Source of the DNA: Pelagibacteraceae bacterium AG-339-N18
GTDB lineage: Bacteria > Pseudomonadota > Alphaproteobacteria > Pelagibacterales > Pelagibacteraceae
Reading direction: 5' to 3'
DNA: 29,624 bases
NCBI GenBank assembly: GCA_003282055.1
Contig: QCAD01000003.1
Location: 1-29,624 of the forward strand
This document shows positions 1 through 8,514 of this stretch, piece by piece. The position numbers and the translations under genes are program-made. Each line of letters opens with the position of its first letter. The first letter of the stretch is position 1. The notes under the pieces are model-generated. The model was not told where the DNA came from. It did no database searches and saw nothing but the letters and a program-made list of their open reading frames with translations.

Positions 1-15
1 GAAAAAAGAGGATAA
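1..15 (+). CDS. Possible 3' end of the gene before rplO (rpmD or rpsE expected)
   Basis: Reading from base 1 gives four sense codons (Glu-Lys-Arg-Gly) and then a TAA at 13-15 that shares one base with the rplO ATG, a junction style repeated elsewhere here (rpsK/rpoA, gatC/gatA). In bacterial spc operons rpmD (L30) normally precedes rplO. Too little is visible to identify the gene, so this is only inferred from position and the junction. Confidence 0.35.
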   Translation, partial: EKRG

Positions 16-467
16 TGATAGAATTAAACAATAGATTAAAGATTAATAAATCAAAGATAAGAGTTGGAAGGGGAATTGGATCTGGTAAAGGAAAAACTTC
101 TGGACGAGGTGTAAAGGGTCAAAAATCCAGGTCAGGGGTTGCAATAAAAAGTTTTGAGGGTGGTCAGATGCCACTCTATCGAAGACTTCCGAAGAGAGGT
201 TTTAATCCAATTAAAAGAAGAGACATCGCGATTTTGAATTTAGATAAAATTCAGTCATTTATAGATAATAAAAAGATTGATACAAACGTTGTTTTAAATT
301 CCTCTTTGTTAAAAAAATTAAGATTAATAAATAAGAACTCCTCAAAACTAAAAATTTTAGGCACAGGTGAAATTAAAAATAAAATTAATATTGAAGCAGA
401 TTTGGCATCAAAATCGGCGTCGGAAAAGCTTGAAAAAATTGGCGGATCTATACAATTAAAAAAATAA
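15..467 (+). CDS. rplO: 50S ribosomal protein L15
   Basis: Protein of the large ribosomal subunit, 150 residues, close to the usual 144-150. The N-terminal part holds the conserved glycine/arginine-rich stretch of L15 (RVGRGIGSGKGKTSGRGVKG, about residues 17-36), followed by the GFEGGQMPLYRRLPKRGF-type segment, here read as SFEGGQMPLYRRLPKRGF, around residues 46-63. The C-terminal half is more divergent and lysine-rich but ends in the expected ASKSASEKLEKIGG-like region. The ATG is preceded by AGAGG, a good Shine-Dalgarno match. It lies 12 bases before secY, the standard spc-operon order, so the identity is very secure. Confidence 0.97.
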   Translation: MIELNNRLKINKSKIRVGRGIGSGKGKTSGRGVKGQKSRSGVAIKSFEGGQMPLYRRLPKRGFNPIKRRDIAILNLDKIQSFIDNKKIDTNVVLNSSLLKKLRLINKNSSKLKILGTGEIKNKINIEADLASKSASEKLEKIGGSIQLKK

Positions 468-479
468 TTTCTTAATAAA

Positions 480-1760
480 ATGAGTTCATCATCATCAAGT
501 ACTGATCTAAGAAACAGAGTAATATTTACTATAGCAATTTTAGCAGTCTATAGATTTGGTACATTTGTTCCATTACCAGGTATAGATCCTGAACAACTTA
601 AAATATTAATGGAGGGAAATCAAAAAGGATTATTAGGTATGTTTAATGTTTTTGCTGGAGGTGCAGTAAGTAGAATGGCAATTTTTGCCTTAGGTATTAT
701 GCCATATATATCCTCTTCGATTATTGTTCAATTACTTACTGGTGTGTCTGACTATTTCAAAAATCTTAAAGCACAAGGGGAGATAGGACGAGCCAAAATA
801 ACTCAAATAACCAGATATGGGACTGTATTACTTGCTACAGTACAAGGATATGGACTATCTGTTGGTTTAGAGTCTTCAGCAAATTTAGTAATTAATCCTG
901 GTCTTTTCTTTAAAATTTCCACAGTAACAACTATTGTTGCGGGTACAATTTTTTTGATGTGGTTAGGAGAACAAATAACACAGAGAGGAATAGGAAATGG
1001 AATTTCTTTAATAATTTTCGCTGGCATAGTTGCAGAAATTCCAAGAGCACTTGTTACAACATTTGAGTTAGGTAGAACAGGCGCAATATCCACTTTAATG
1101 ATCATTGCAATATTTGTTTTATTAATACTGACTATATTATTTATTGTGTTCATGGAAAGAGCGTTGAGAAAAATCTTAATCAATTATCCAAAAAGACAAA
1201 TGGGTAATAAAATGTATGGTGGTGAGTCTTCACATTTACCTTTAAAGATTAATCAAGCAGGAGTTATTCCTGCAATTTTTGCTTCAGCTCTATTATTATT
1301 ACCAGTAACATTTTCAAATTTTAATGTTTCAGAAAGTGATACCTTTTTAAATTTAAGTTCTTATTTTACTCAGGGTCAACCACTTTATATGTTGTTATTT
1401 GCATCAGGTATAATATTTTTTACATTTTTTTATACATCAATAACATTTAATCCTACGGAAACAGCAGATAATTTGAGAAAGTATGGGGGATTTATTCCAG
1501 GCATAAGACCAGGAGAAAGTACAGCAATTTATATTGAAAATATTTTAACTAAATTAACTACTATTGGAGCATTATATTTAACTTTGGTGTGTTTAATGCC
1601 CGAATTTTTAATTGCAAATTATCCAATTCCATTTTATTTAGGTGGAACATCAGTCTTAATTGTTGTTGTTGTTGCTATCGATACTGTTACACAAATCCAA
1701 ACCAGACTTATGAGTTCACAATACGAACAATTGATTAAGAAAACTAAATTTGGAAAATAA
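480..1760 (+). CDS. secY: Preprotein translocase channel subunit SecY
   Basis: Central pore subunit of the SecYEG channel, which passes unfolded proteins across or into the inner membrane. At 426 residues it has normal length and about ten hydrophobic membrane segments. Recognisable SecY stretches are the early FVPLPGID motif (about residues 29-36), the GIMPYISSSIIVQLL segment of the second membrane helix region, the GIGNGISLIIFAGIV stretch near residue 170, and the cytosolic loop with the RQMGNKMYGGESSHLPLKINQAGVIP region near residues 239-263. The C-terminal GIRPGEST motif is also present. It sits between rplO and adk, the alphaproteobacterial arrangement of the spc operon. The reading frame is intact with an ATG start 12 bases after rplO. 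Confidence 0.98.
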   Translation: MSSSSSSTDLRNRVIFTIAILAVYRFGTFVPLPGIDPEQLKILMEGNQKGLLGMFNVFAGGAVSRMAIFALGIMPYISSSIIVQLLTGVSDYFKNLKAQGEIGRAKITQITRYGTVLLATVQGYGLSVGLESSANLVINPGLFFKISTVTTIVAGTIFLMWLGEQITQRGIGNGISLIIFAGIVAEIPRALVTTFELGRTGAISTLMIIAIFVLLILTILFIVFMERALRKILINYPKRQMGNKMYGGESSHLPLKINQAGVIPAIFASALLLLPVTFSNFNVSESDTFLNLSSYFTQGQPLYMLLFASGIIFFTFFYTSITFNPTETADNLRKYGGFIPGIRPGESTAIYIENILTKLTTIGALYLTLVCLMPEFLIANYPIPFYLGGTSVLIVVVVAIDTVTQIQTRLMSSQYEQLIKKTKFGK

Positions 1761-1771
1761 ATTATAAAAAA

Positions 1772-2335
1772 GTGAATCTTATTTTATTTGGACCTCCTGG
1801 AGCTGGTAAAGGTACTCAAGCAAAATACTTAGTAAAAAAATTAGGTAATCATCAAATATCAACAGGTGACATGCTTAGAGAAGAAATTCAAAAAAATACT
1901 GAAATTGGAAAAAGAATTGTTAATGATATGGATGATGGAAAGTTTGTGAGTGATGAAATAGTAAATACATTAATTAAAAATGTATTATTTGACCCTAAAA
2001 AAAAAGATAAATTGATATTTGATGGATACCCCAGATCATTAGAGCAAGCTAAAAATTTGGACGCATTATTAATAAAAAGTAATCAAAGAATAGATTTTAT
2101 TTTTTTTCTAAATGTAAATAAAGATACAATTTTAAAAAGAATTGAAAAAAGAAAAATTTTAGAAAAAAGATCGGATGATGATTTAAAAACCTTTATAAAA
2201 AGATATGATACTTACATGGAAACTACCAAACCTATTTTGAGTTTCTACTCTGAAAATCCTAATTTTCATGAAATAGATGGTAGTTCTAAAATTGAGGAAA
2301 TTACTGCCAAAATTGACAGTTTTATCAATGTTTAA
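1772..2335 (+). CDS. adk: Adenylate kinase, short-LID form
   Basis: Interconverts ATP + AMP and 2 ADP in the cytoplasm. The GTG start lies 11 bases after secY and gives MNLILFGPPGAGKGTQ, with the P-loop at residues 7-15 (Lys13). The AMP-binding TGDMLR (31-36) and FDGYPRS (83-89) motifs are present. At 187 residues it is shorter than the 214 of the E. coli enzyme. The LID domain is almost absent: after the arginines near 123-127 the chain goes directly to RSDDD (133-137), with no cysteines for zinc. Short-LID adenylate kinases are known in alphaproteobacteria, so this is probably a functional minimal form. Its place between secY and rpsM is also typical for that class. Confidence 0.97.
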   Translation: MNLILFGPPGAGKGTQAKYLVKKLGNHQISTGDMLREEIQKNTEIGKRIVNDMDDGKFVSDEIVNTLIKNVLFDPKKKDKLIFDGYPRSLEQAKNLDALLIKSNQRIDFIFFLNVNKDTILKRIEKRKILEKRSDDDLKTFIKRYDTYMETTKPILSFYSENPNFHEIDGSSKIEEITAKIDSFINV

Positions 2336-2339
2336 GACG

Positions 2340-2367
2340 TTGACTTTGAAAGATCTTCTTATATAAA
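2340..2367 (+). promoter_or_regulatory. Predicted sigma70-type promoter upstream of rpsM
   Basis: The 56-base gap between adk and rpsM is the second largest in the window. It contains TTGACT at 2340-2345 and TATAAA at 2362-2367, separated by 16 bases, one short of the ideal 17. This would start transcription some 20 bases before the rpsM ATG and drive rpsM-rpsK-rpoA-rplQ apart from the spc operon. Only the sequence match supports it. Confidence 0.6.
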
Positions 2368-2391
2368 AGGCTAAAAATTATCTCAAAATAT

Positions 2392-2775
2392 ATGGCTCGT
2401 ATTGCAGGTATAAATATTCCACAAAACAAACTTGTACAGGTAGGACTTACATATATATATGGTATTGGCAACAAATTCTCTTCTCAAATCTGTTTATCTT
2501 TAAAAATTCCAAAGGAAAAAAGAGTTAATCAATTAACTGATGAGGAAATTTTGAAGATTAGGGAATATATAGATCAAAATTTAAAAGTAGAGGGAGATTT
2601 AAGAAGAGATTATTCATTAAGTATAAAAAGGTTAATTGATCTTGCTTGTTACAGAGGATCAAGACATAGAAAAAAATTACCTGTAAGAGGTCAAAGAACT
2701 AGATGTAATGCTAGAACCAGAAAAGGTAAGGCAATTGCAATTGCCGGCAAAAAACTAACTCCATTAAAAAAATAA
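2392..2775 (+). CDS. rpsM: 30S ribosomal protein S13
   Basis: Protein of the small subunit head that contacts tRNA and the large subunit. 127 residues, slightly longer than the usual 118-122. It begins [13 protein letters not shown], the hallmark S13 start, continues with the helix-two-turns-helix region ([16 protein letters not shown]), and ends with the basic tail containing [25 protein letters not shown] segments. It opens the alpha operon here, just downstream of a predicted promoter, and ends two bases before rpsK. No Shine-Dalgarno sequence is obvious before the ATG. rpmJ, which precedes rpsM in enterobacteria, is absent from this spot, as in other alphaproteobacteria. Confidence 0.98.
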   Translation: MARIAGINIPQNKLVQVGLTYIYGIGNKFSSQICLSLKIPKEKRVNQLTDEEILKIREYIDQNLKVEGDLRRDYSLSIKRLIDLACYRGSRHRKKLPVRGQRTRCNARTRKGKAIAIAGKKLTPLKK

Positions 2776-2777
2776 TT

Positions 2778-3227
2778 ATGTCAAAAGTTGATAAGGTTGA
2801 AAAACAAGACCAGAAAATTGAAAAAACTACAACAAAAGTAAAAAAAAGTTCTTACTCAAAAAAGAAAAAAATAAAAAAGAATATTTTAAATGGAATTGCC
2901 TATGTACAATCAACCTTTAATAATACGATTATTTCTATTGCAGATACTAACGGAAATGTTATTTCGTGGGCATCGGCAGGACAGAAAGGCTTCAAGGGAT
3001 CAAGAAAATCTACCCCCTATGCTGCTCAAATAGCCGCTGATGCAGCAGCCTCAAAAGCATTGGAATTTGGGATGAAGACTTTATCTGTAGAGGTAAAGGG
3101 TCCAGGCTCGGGAAGAGAAACAGCTTTAAGAGCATTACAAGCAAGGGGTTTCAAAATTTTATCAATTAAAGATACAACACCAATGCCACACAATGGCACC
3201 AGACCACCAAAAAAAAGGAGAGTTTAA
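2778..3227 (+). CDS. rpsK: 30S ribosomal protein S11 with lysine-rich N-terminal extension
   Basis: Protein of the 30S platform near the mRNA exit. The S11 core begins around residue 38 ([20 protein letters not shown]) and contains [22 protein letters not shown], the [14 protein letters not shown] segment near residues 110-123, and the conserved end [18 protein letters not shown]. The protein has 149 residues compared with about 129 in E. coli. The extra length is an N-terminal tail of about 35 residues, almost all Lys, Glu, Ser and Thr, which probably binds RNA or is disordered. An internal start would give a shorter protein, but the ATG at 2778 is the only one placed directly after rpsM. 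The stop shares one base with the rpoA start (TAATG). Confidence 0.97.
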   Translation: MSKVDKVEKQDQKIEKTTTKVKKSSYSKKKKIKKNILNGIAYVQSTFNNTIISIADTNGNVISWASAGQKGFKGSRKSTPYAAQIAADAAASKALEFGMKTLSVEVKGPGSGRETALRALQARGFKILSIKDTTPMPHNGTRPPKKRRV

Positions 3228-4255
3228 TGGAAACAGAAAATGTTAATTTAAAGAATTGGAAATCTCTTATTAAACCATCAAAGATTGATGTTCAAATGAG
3301 CGATGATTTATCAAAAGTTAAAATTATTGCTGAACCTCTTGAGAAAGGCTATGGACTTACATTAGGTAATTCTTTAAGAAGAATTTTATTATCATCAATT
3401 AGAGGAGCTGCTGTTACCTCAATCCAAATTGATGGAGTATTACACGAGTTCACATCAATCAAAGGGGTAAGAGAAGATGTTACAGATATAGTTTTAAATG
3501 TTAAATCTTTAGCTTTGAAATCTTCATCAGAAGGAACAAAAAAACTTATTCTAGATGCAAAAGGACCAGGGGAAATCAAAGCATCAGATATCACTCCTGT
3601 AGCAGATGTAGAAATTTTGAATCCGGACTTAGTTATTTGTAATTTAGATGAAAATACTAGTTTTCATATGGAAATGAATGTTAATACAGGTAAAGGATAT
3701 GTACCTGCTGAATTAAATAAACCCGAGGAACCACCATTAGGTTTGATAGCAATAGACTCATTATATAGTCCAGTTAAGAAAGTATCTTATTCGGTTAGTA
3801 CTGCTAGAGAAGGCAAAGCTCTTGACTACGATAAACTTACAATGGAAGTAGAGACAGATGGCTCTATTTCTGCAGAAGATGCTGTAGCTTATTCAGCTAG
3901 AATTTTCCAAGATCAATTAAAAATGTTTATTAATTTTGATGAGCCGGTCGAGGCACCCGTTAAAGAGGTCTCTACAGAACCAGAATTTAATAAAAATTTA
4001 TTGAGAAAAGTAGATGAGCTTGAATTATCAGTTAGATCGATGAATTGTTTAAAAAATGATAATATTATTTACATAGGTGATCTTGTTCAAAAGTCTGAAG
4101 GTGAAATGCTGAGAACTCCAAATTTTGGAAGAAAATCATTAAATGAAATTAAAGAAGTACTTACAGGAATGTCATTATATTTAGGTATGGAAATACCAAA
4201 TTGGCCTCCCGATAATATTGCTGAGATGTCAAAAAAATTAGAGGAAGCTATATAA
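3227..4255 (+). CDS. rpoA: RNA polymerase alpha subunit
   Basis: Assembles as a dimer that nucleates the core RNA polymerase and contacts promoters and activators. 342 residues, normal length. The N-terminal domain (about 15-235) includes [22 protein letters not shown] and the [19 protein letters not shown] stretch, the alpha signatures. The C-terminal domain (about 255-330) has [13 protein letters not shown] and the [13 protein letters not shown] helix that binds UP elements and activators. The ATG overlaps the rpsK stop by one base, and the stop TAA is followed directly by the rplQ ATG, so the three genes are almost certainly cotranslated. Frame and motifs are intact. Confidence 0.98.
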   Translation: METENVNLKNWKSLIKPSKIDVQMSDDLSKVKIIAEPLEKGYGLTLGNSLRRILLSSIRGAAVTSIQIDGVLHEFTSIKGVREDVTDIVLNVKSLALKSSSEGTKKLILDAKGPGEIKASDITPVADVEILNPDLVICNLDENTSFHMEMNVNTGKGYVPAELNKPEEPPLGLIAIDSLYSPVKKVSYSVSTAREGKALDYDKLTMEVETDGSISAEDAVAYSARIFQDQLKMFINFDEPVEAPVKEVSTEPEFNKNLLRKVDELELSVRSMNCLKNDNIIYIGDLVQKSEGEMLRTPNFGRKSLNEIKEVLTGMSLYLGMEIPNWPPDNIAEMSKKLEEAI

Positions 4256-4705
4256 ATGAGACATGGATTTGCAAATAGGAAGCTTAACAGAACATCTGAG
4301 CACAGAAAAGCATTATTAAAGAATATGCTTAATTCTCTAATAAAATATGAACAAATTAAAACAACACTACCAAAGGCAAAATTTCTAAAACCGCAGGCTG
4401 ATAAGATTATAACATTAGGTAAAAAAGACTCTCTTCATAATACAAAAGCTTTGGTTTCACAATTACAAGATATTAAATCTGCAAACAAAGTTAAAAAGAC
4501 ATTATCAAAAAGATACGAAAAAAGATCAGGTGGTTATACAAGAATAATCAAAGCTGGTTTTAGATATGGTGACAATGCACCGATGGCAATTATTGAATTT
4601 GTAGACAGAGATGTTGAGGCGAAAAAAGTAGATAAAAAGAAAAAATCTGTTTCAAAAGACCCTGAAAAAAAAGAAGAAAAAAAATCAGTCGCTTTATCAA
4701 AATAA
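4256..4705 (+). CDS. rplQ: 50S ribosomal protein L17
   Basis: Large subunit protein near the tunnel exit. It starts [20 protein letters not shown], the family signature, and contains the IKTTLPKAK segment (about 38-46), the [26 protein letters not shown] block (about 91-116). At 149 residues it is longer than the 127 of E. coli because of a C-terminal tail of about 30 residues rich in Lys, Glu and Ser. Extended L17 tails are common in alphaproteobacteria. The ATG follows the rpoA stop with no gap. It ends the alpha operon proper. Nine bases separate it from the next gene, with no terminator hairpin visible. Confidence 0.98.
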   Translation: MRHGFANRKLNRTSEHRKALLKNMLNSLIKYEQIKTTLPKAKFLKPQADKIITLGKKDSLHNTKALVSQLQDIKSANKVKKTLSKRYEKRSGGYTRIIKAGFRYGDNAPMAIIEFVDRDVEAKKVDKKKKSVSKDPEKKEEKKSVALSK

Positions 4706-4714
4706 TATTTTTTT

Positions 4715-5632
4715 ATGATAAAAAGTTATATCGTTGACTCAACGTGTAATAATATGCGTGTTGATAGATGGATACGAAATACAATAGGAAGAATTCCTCA
4801 AGGGCTAATTGAAAAATCTCTTAGATCAGGCAAAATCAAAGTTAATAAAAAAAAAATAAAAAGTTCTCATAAGATAAAATCAGATGACAAAATAGATTTT
4901 TATGACTTTCAATTTGAGGAGAGAATTATACAAAAAAAAATGAGTTTTAATCCCTCAAATCGAATAATCAAAGCAAATGAGGATTTAATAATAGATAACA
5001 ATGAAAATTTTATCGTTTTAAATAAAAGCGCTGGTATTTCTGTTCAGGGTGGAACAAAATCTAAAAAAAACTTAATTGATATATTCAAAAAAAGTGAAAT
5101 TTTTTCAGAAACAAAACCTTTTTCTGTTCACAGATTAGACAAAGATACCTCAGGTGTTTTTTTAATGGCCAAAAATAGAGAAACAGCACAATTATTAACG
5201 TCATTGTTTAGGTTGAGAAAAGTCCACAAAACTTATCTAGCCATATGTCATGGTGAACTTGAAAAAAATTCGGGAGAATGGAATGATGATTTAATACGTT
5301 ATGATAATGGAAGAAAAATTATTGAAACTGCAAAAACAATTTACAAAGTTATTGATAAAAATTACAATTCTAGTCTTGTTGAAATGAAACCTATTACTGG
5401 AAGAAAACATCAATTGCGGAAACAACTTTTTAATATTGGTCACTCAATTTATGGAGATAATAAATACAAATCTTTCACCAAAACAATTGGTATTAATAAA
5501 GAATTAATGCTACATGCATATGAAATAAAATTTATGATCAAGGATAAAAAATTTACTTATAAAGCTTTACTTCCTGATTATTTTAAAAAGTTATTAAAAA
5601 CAAAAAGACTTACTTATTCAAATTTGAGATGA
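4715..5632 (+). CDS. rluC: 23S rRNA pseudouridine synthase, RluC/RluD family
   Basis: Converts uridine to pseudouridine in RNA, most likely in 23S rRNA. An S4 RNA-binding domain spans about residues 14-62 (MRVDRWI...[18 protein letters not shown]). The catalytic domain carries the HRLDKDTSG motif at 139-147 with catalytic Asp142, and the late [20 protein letters not shown] block. Length 305 fits RluC or RluD (about 310-325). Alphaproteobacteria often have an rluC-like gene close to rplQ, which favours RluC, but sequence alone cannot separate RluC from RluD. No Shine-Dalgarno sequence precedes the ATG, only a run of T. The last 23 bases overlap the 3' end of lipB on the other strand. Confidence 0.9.
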   Translation: MIKSYIVDSTCNNMRVDRWIRNTIGRIPQGLIEKSLRSGKIKVNKKKIKSSHKIKSDDKIDFYDFQFEERIIQKKMSFNPSNRIIKANEDLIIDNNENFIVLNKSAGISVQGGTKSKKNLIDIFKKSEIFSETKPFSVHRLDKDTSGVFLMAKNRETAQLLTSLFRLRKVHKTYLAICHGELEKNSGEWNDDLIRYDNGRKIIETAKTIYKVIDKNYNSSLVEMKPITGRKHQLRKQLFNIGHSIYGDNKYKSFTKTIGINKELMLHAYEIKFMIKDKKFTYKALLPDYFKKLLKTKRLTYSNLR

Positions 5633-6230
5633 ATATTTCTACTAGTTTTTTTTCTAATTCTCTATAATCTTGATCTTTAATTTGTTTTAGATTTGTTATA
5701 CCTTTATCTTTAATGCCACACGGAATTATTGCATTATATTTATCTAAATTATTTGTAATATTTATTGAAAAACCATGGTAGGCAATCCATTTACTTATTC
5801 TGACTCCAATTGCAGCTACTTTTTTTATTTGTCTTCCATCCTTATACCATATTCCAATATTTTCTTTATCTGAAAAAGTTTTTATATTAAAAAAGTTTAA
5901 TGTCTCGATAATTGTTTTTTCTATTATTGAAATAAAATTTCTTATATCTTTTTTTCTTTTTTTTAAGTCTATTACGAAATAACAAATTAATTGACCTGGT
6001 CCATGATAGGTAATTTTACCACCTCTATTTGTTTCTAAAATCTTAATTGATTTATCTAAAATATCATTCTCATTATAGCTTGTACCCGCTGTATAAATAT
6101 CTGGATGTTCTAAGGTCCAAACTAATTCATTTGATTTATTTTGATCTAAATTAAACAATCTTTCTTCCATGAGTTTTTTAGCATCCTCATAAATCACAGG
6201 TTTTTCAGACTTTTTAATTTCTATATTCAT
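5610..6230 (-). CDS. lipB: Lipoyl(octanoyl) transferase
   Basis: Moves the octanoyl group from acyl carrier protein to lipoyl domains of 2-oxoacid dehydrogenases and glycine cleavage H protein, the first step of de novo lipoylation. The [13 protein letters not shown] signature is at residues 69-81. The conserved lysine lies in KKVAAIGVR (Lys137), and the catalytic cysteine is in IIPCGI (Cys171), matching the Lys/Cys pair of the E. coli enzyme. 206 residues is normal for the family. It is a single-gene unit diverging from mgtE across 60 bases and convergent with rluC, overlapping it by 23 bases. lipA is not in the window. Confidence 0.95.
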   Translation of the reverse strand: MNIEIKKSEKPVIYEDAKKLMEERLFNLDQNKSNELVWTLEHPDIYTAGTSYNENDILDKSIKILETNRGGKITYHGPGQLICYFVIDLKKRKKDIRNFISIIEKTIIETLNFFNIKTFSDKENIGIWYKDGRQIKKVAAIGVRISKWIAYHGFSINITNNLDKYNAIIPCGIKDKGITNLKQIKDQDYRELEKKLVEIFISNLNK

Positions 6231-6290
6231 TTAAAAATTGTAATCTTTTGATTATGTATTAAAAGATCGACCTAAATAATAGAAATATTT
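6231..6290. other. Divergent intergenic region between lipB and mgtE
   Basis: At 60 bases this is the longest gap in the window, and it must hold the start signals for two divergent genes. A weak candidate for mgtE is TTGATT at 6248-6253 with a TAAAT-type box near 6272-6277, but the spacing of about 18 is not convincing. It is too short to hold a known magnesium riboswitch of the M-box type, and no stable hairpin is seen. Confidence 0.3.
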
Positions 6291-7664
6291 ATGACTTTAA
6301 TTAAAAAAATCAAAGATAAAAAAGTCAATTTTGAATTTAATAAAGAATATATAAAAGTAGTCACAGATAAAATTTCAAATAATGATGTAAATTTTATAAC
6401 AAATTCTTTTAAAGAAATGCATCCTGCCGATGCAGCTGATATTATAGAGCACTTAAGCCAAAATGATAGAGAAAATCTAATAAAACTTAATAATTTTAAA
6501 ATAGATCCTGAGGTTTTTATTGAGCTTAATGAGTCAGTTCAAACTGAAATCACAAAATATCTTTCTTCTGATGCAATAGTTAGAATATTGAAAAACTTGG
6601 AGTCTGACGATGCTATAGCTATTCTTGAAAATGTAGATGAAAAAAATAAAAACTCTATTTTAAGCTTACTTCCACCCAAAGATCGTTTTGCTTTATTGGA
6701 AGGTCTTAGTTATCCCGAGGATAGCGCAGCTAGAATAATGCAGAGAGAATTTACTGCAATACCAAGTAACTGGTCTGTTGGCCAAACTATTGATTATTTA
6801 AGAGAAAATAAAGATTTACCAGAACAGTTTTTAGAAATTTATATTGTAGATGAAAATTTTAAACCCATTGGTGCTGTACCTTCATCTAAAGTTCTTAGGA
6901 CACCAAGAGAAACAAAAATGTCATCAATAATGGATGACTCTATTTTTTTAGTTCCTGTAGACATGGATAGAGAAGAAGTTGGTAACTCATTTGAAAATTA
7001 TAATTTAAATTCAGCGTGTGTAATTGATAAAAATAACAAATTAGTTGGAATGATCACTTCAGATGATGTTTTGACAGTTTTAAAAGAAGAGGCAGAGGAA
7101 GACGCATTAAGATTGGCAGGTGTGGGAGATGAGGAAATTACAGATGGTGTAATAACTAAAACAAAAAGAAGATTTAATTGGTTGTTATTAAATCTTTTCA
7201 CTGCATTTTTAGCCACATATTGTATAAGTTTATTTGGGGCAACAATTGAGCAAATGGTTGTCTTAGCTTTTTTGATGCCAATAGTTGCATCAATGGGTGG
7301 TAATGCTGGGATGCAAACATTAGCTGTTACAGTTAGAACTCTTGCCACTAACGATTTAACGAAAAATAATTTTAATCAAAATATTTTTAAAGAATTTAAT
7401 ATTGGTATTTTAAATGGAATTATTTTTGCAATTATAAGTTCTATTATTGTTCAGTTATGGTTTCAGGATATTCAGCTCTCTTTAATAATTTCTATTTCAA
7501 TGATTTTGACAATGATCGTTGCAGGTCTGTTTGGGATATTGGTGCCTGTTACACTAAAAAAAATGAATATTGATCCAGCGATCGCATCAAGTGTTTTTGT
7601 AACAACTATAACAGATGTTATTGGGTTTGTATCTTTTTTAGGTGTAGGAGCTTACTTTTTATAA
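6291..7664 (+). CDS. mgtE: Magnesium transporter MgtE
   Basis: Inner-membrane Mg2+ channel gated by cytosolic Mg2+. 457 residues, normal length. The N domain (about 20-140) includes MHPADAADIIEHL and the SDDAIAIL repeat. A pair of CBS domains follows (about 145-270), with MQREFTAIPSNWSVGQ and the DKNNKLVGMITSDDVLTVL segment. The membrane domain begins around residue 295, with five hydrophobic helices. It carries the pore signature PIVASMGGNAGMQTLAV and the conserved Asp in TTITDVIGF in the last helix, which corresponds to the Mg2+-binding pore residue of Thermus MgtE. It stands alone between two minus-strand genes and is 3 bases from the panC stop. Confidence 0.95.
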   Translation: MTLIKKIKDKKVNFEFNKEYIKVVTDKISNNDVNFITNSFKEMHPADAADIIEHLSQNDRENLIKLNNFKIDPEVFIELNESVQTEITKYLSSDAIVRILKNLESDDAIAILENVDEKNKNSILSLLPPKDRFALLEGLSYPEDSAARIMQREFTAIPSNWSVGQTIDYLRENKDLPEQFLEIYIVDENFKPIGAVPSSKVLRTPRETKMSSIMDDSIFLVPVDMDREEVGNSFENYNLNSACVIDKNNKLVGMITSDDVLTVLKEEAEEDALRLAGVGDEEITDGVITKTKRRFNWLLLNLFTAFLATYCISLFGATIEQMVVLAFLMPIVASMGGNAGMQTLAVTVRTLATNDLTKNNFNQNIFKEFNIGILNGIIFAIISSIIVQLWFQDIQLSLIISISMILTMIVAGLFGILVPVTLKKMNIDPAIASSVFVTTITDVIGFVSFLGVGAYFL

Positions 7665-7667
7665 ACA

Positions 7668-8480
7668 TTAAAAGTTATCTATTAGCCGCACCCTGTTAAT
7701 ATAATAAGCAATAAAAATTTTAGCGTTTTTAATTGTATCAGATAATCTAAGATTTTTTGTATTTCTCAATTCAAGATATTCTATTTTAATATCGTATTTT
7801 TTTTTAAGTTCATTTTTTTTCATTAAAATTAAATCTTTTAAATTTTTCTTTTTTAATAAATTTTTTTTAAAAATAATAAGATTCTTTGCTATTTTACCTG
7901 CTTTATTTAAATTATCTTTTTTTATAAGAATATTTCTAGATGATAAAGCTAATTTATTTCTATCTCTAATTGTTTCACAATAAATAATTTTAGATTTGAA
8001 ATTTTTTTCAACATATCTCTTTACCAATAATAACTGTTGAAAATCCTTCTCACCCATGAATATTTTTGATGGATTTACTATTCTTGTTAATCGCGTCATC
8101 ACGTCAATCACTCCTTCAAAATGACCCTTTCTGTATTTGGCGCATAGTACGTTATCTTGTTTGTTTAGTTTAATTTTGATCTTATTTATAGATTTATATA
8201 CATCTTTGATTTTAGGCAAATAAACAAAATCAACTTTTAGCTTTTTTAAAATTTTTAAATCTTTTTTTATGTTTCTAGGATATTTCTTGTAGTCATCTCT
8301 ATTATTAAATTGTTTAGGATTCACAAATATACTTACAACAGTTTTATTAGATAGTTTTAAAGATTTTTTGATTAATGAGATATGACCATTATGGAGACTA
8401 CCCATAGTCGGTACAAATCCAATATTTAAATTGCCAAATAATGCCTCATTTAAATCAATATTGTTTAATAAAATTTTCAT
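7668..8480 (-). CDS. panC: Pantothenate synthetase (pantoate--beta-alanine ligase)
   Basis: Joins pantoate and beta-alanine using ATP, giving vitamin B5. The ATG at 8480 gives MKILLNNIDLNEA and 270 residues, placing PTMGSLHNGH about 25 residues in, as in known PanC. An in-frame ATG ten codons upstream (8510) would leave only 4 bases to galU and adds residues that do not match the family. Active-site blocks are all present: PTMGSLHNGH, FVNPKQF, GHFEGVIDVMTRL, GEKDFQQL and LALSSRN. Compared with E. coli (283) it is a little short and very lysine-rich. panB and panD are not nearby, so the source of pantoate and beta-alanine cannot be judged here. It is convergent with mgtE and divergent from galU. 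Confidence 0.92.
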   Translation of the reverse strand: MKILLNNIDLNEALFGNLNIGFVPTMGSLHNGHISLIKKSLKLSNKTVVSIFVNPKQFNNRDDYKKYPRNIKKDLKILKKLKVDFVYLPKIKDVYKSINKIKIKLNKQDNVLCAKYRKGHFEGVIDVMTRLTRIVNPSKIFMGEKDFQQLLLVKRYVEKNFKSKIIYCETIRDRNKLALSSRNILIKKDNLNKAGKIAKNLIIFKKNLLKKKNLKDLILMKKNELKKKYDIKIEYLELRNTKNLRLSDTIKNAKIFIAYYINRVRLIDNF

Positions 8481-8514
8481 TTGTATAAAACATTTTAATA
8501 AGTAAAACATTTAA

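Noticed and set aside
803..1183. Open frame on the minus strand inside secY (126 codons)
   Set aside because: It lies fully inside a strongly supported gene, has no start signal and no recognisable domain, and is a by-product of AT-rich codon use on the other strand.
4706..4714. Run of T after rplQ as a terminator
   Set aside because: There is no hairpin before it and the next gene follows at once, so it is just AT-rich spacer.
6231..6290. Magnesium riboswitch before mgtE
   Set aside because: The gap is only 60 bases, far below the length of an M-box leader, and no paired structure is seen.
6998..7348. Open frame on the minus strand inside mgtE (116 codons)
   Set aside because: It mirrors the pore region of MgtE, whose plus-strand motifs are clear, and has no domain or context.
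8481..8510. Upstream ATG adding ten residues to panC
   Set aside because: The added residues do not match the family and would leave only 4 bases before the divergent galU start. The ATG at 8480 fits the known length to the PTMG motif.
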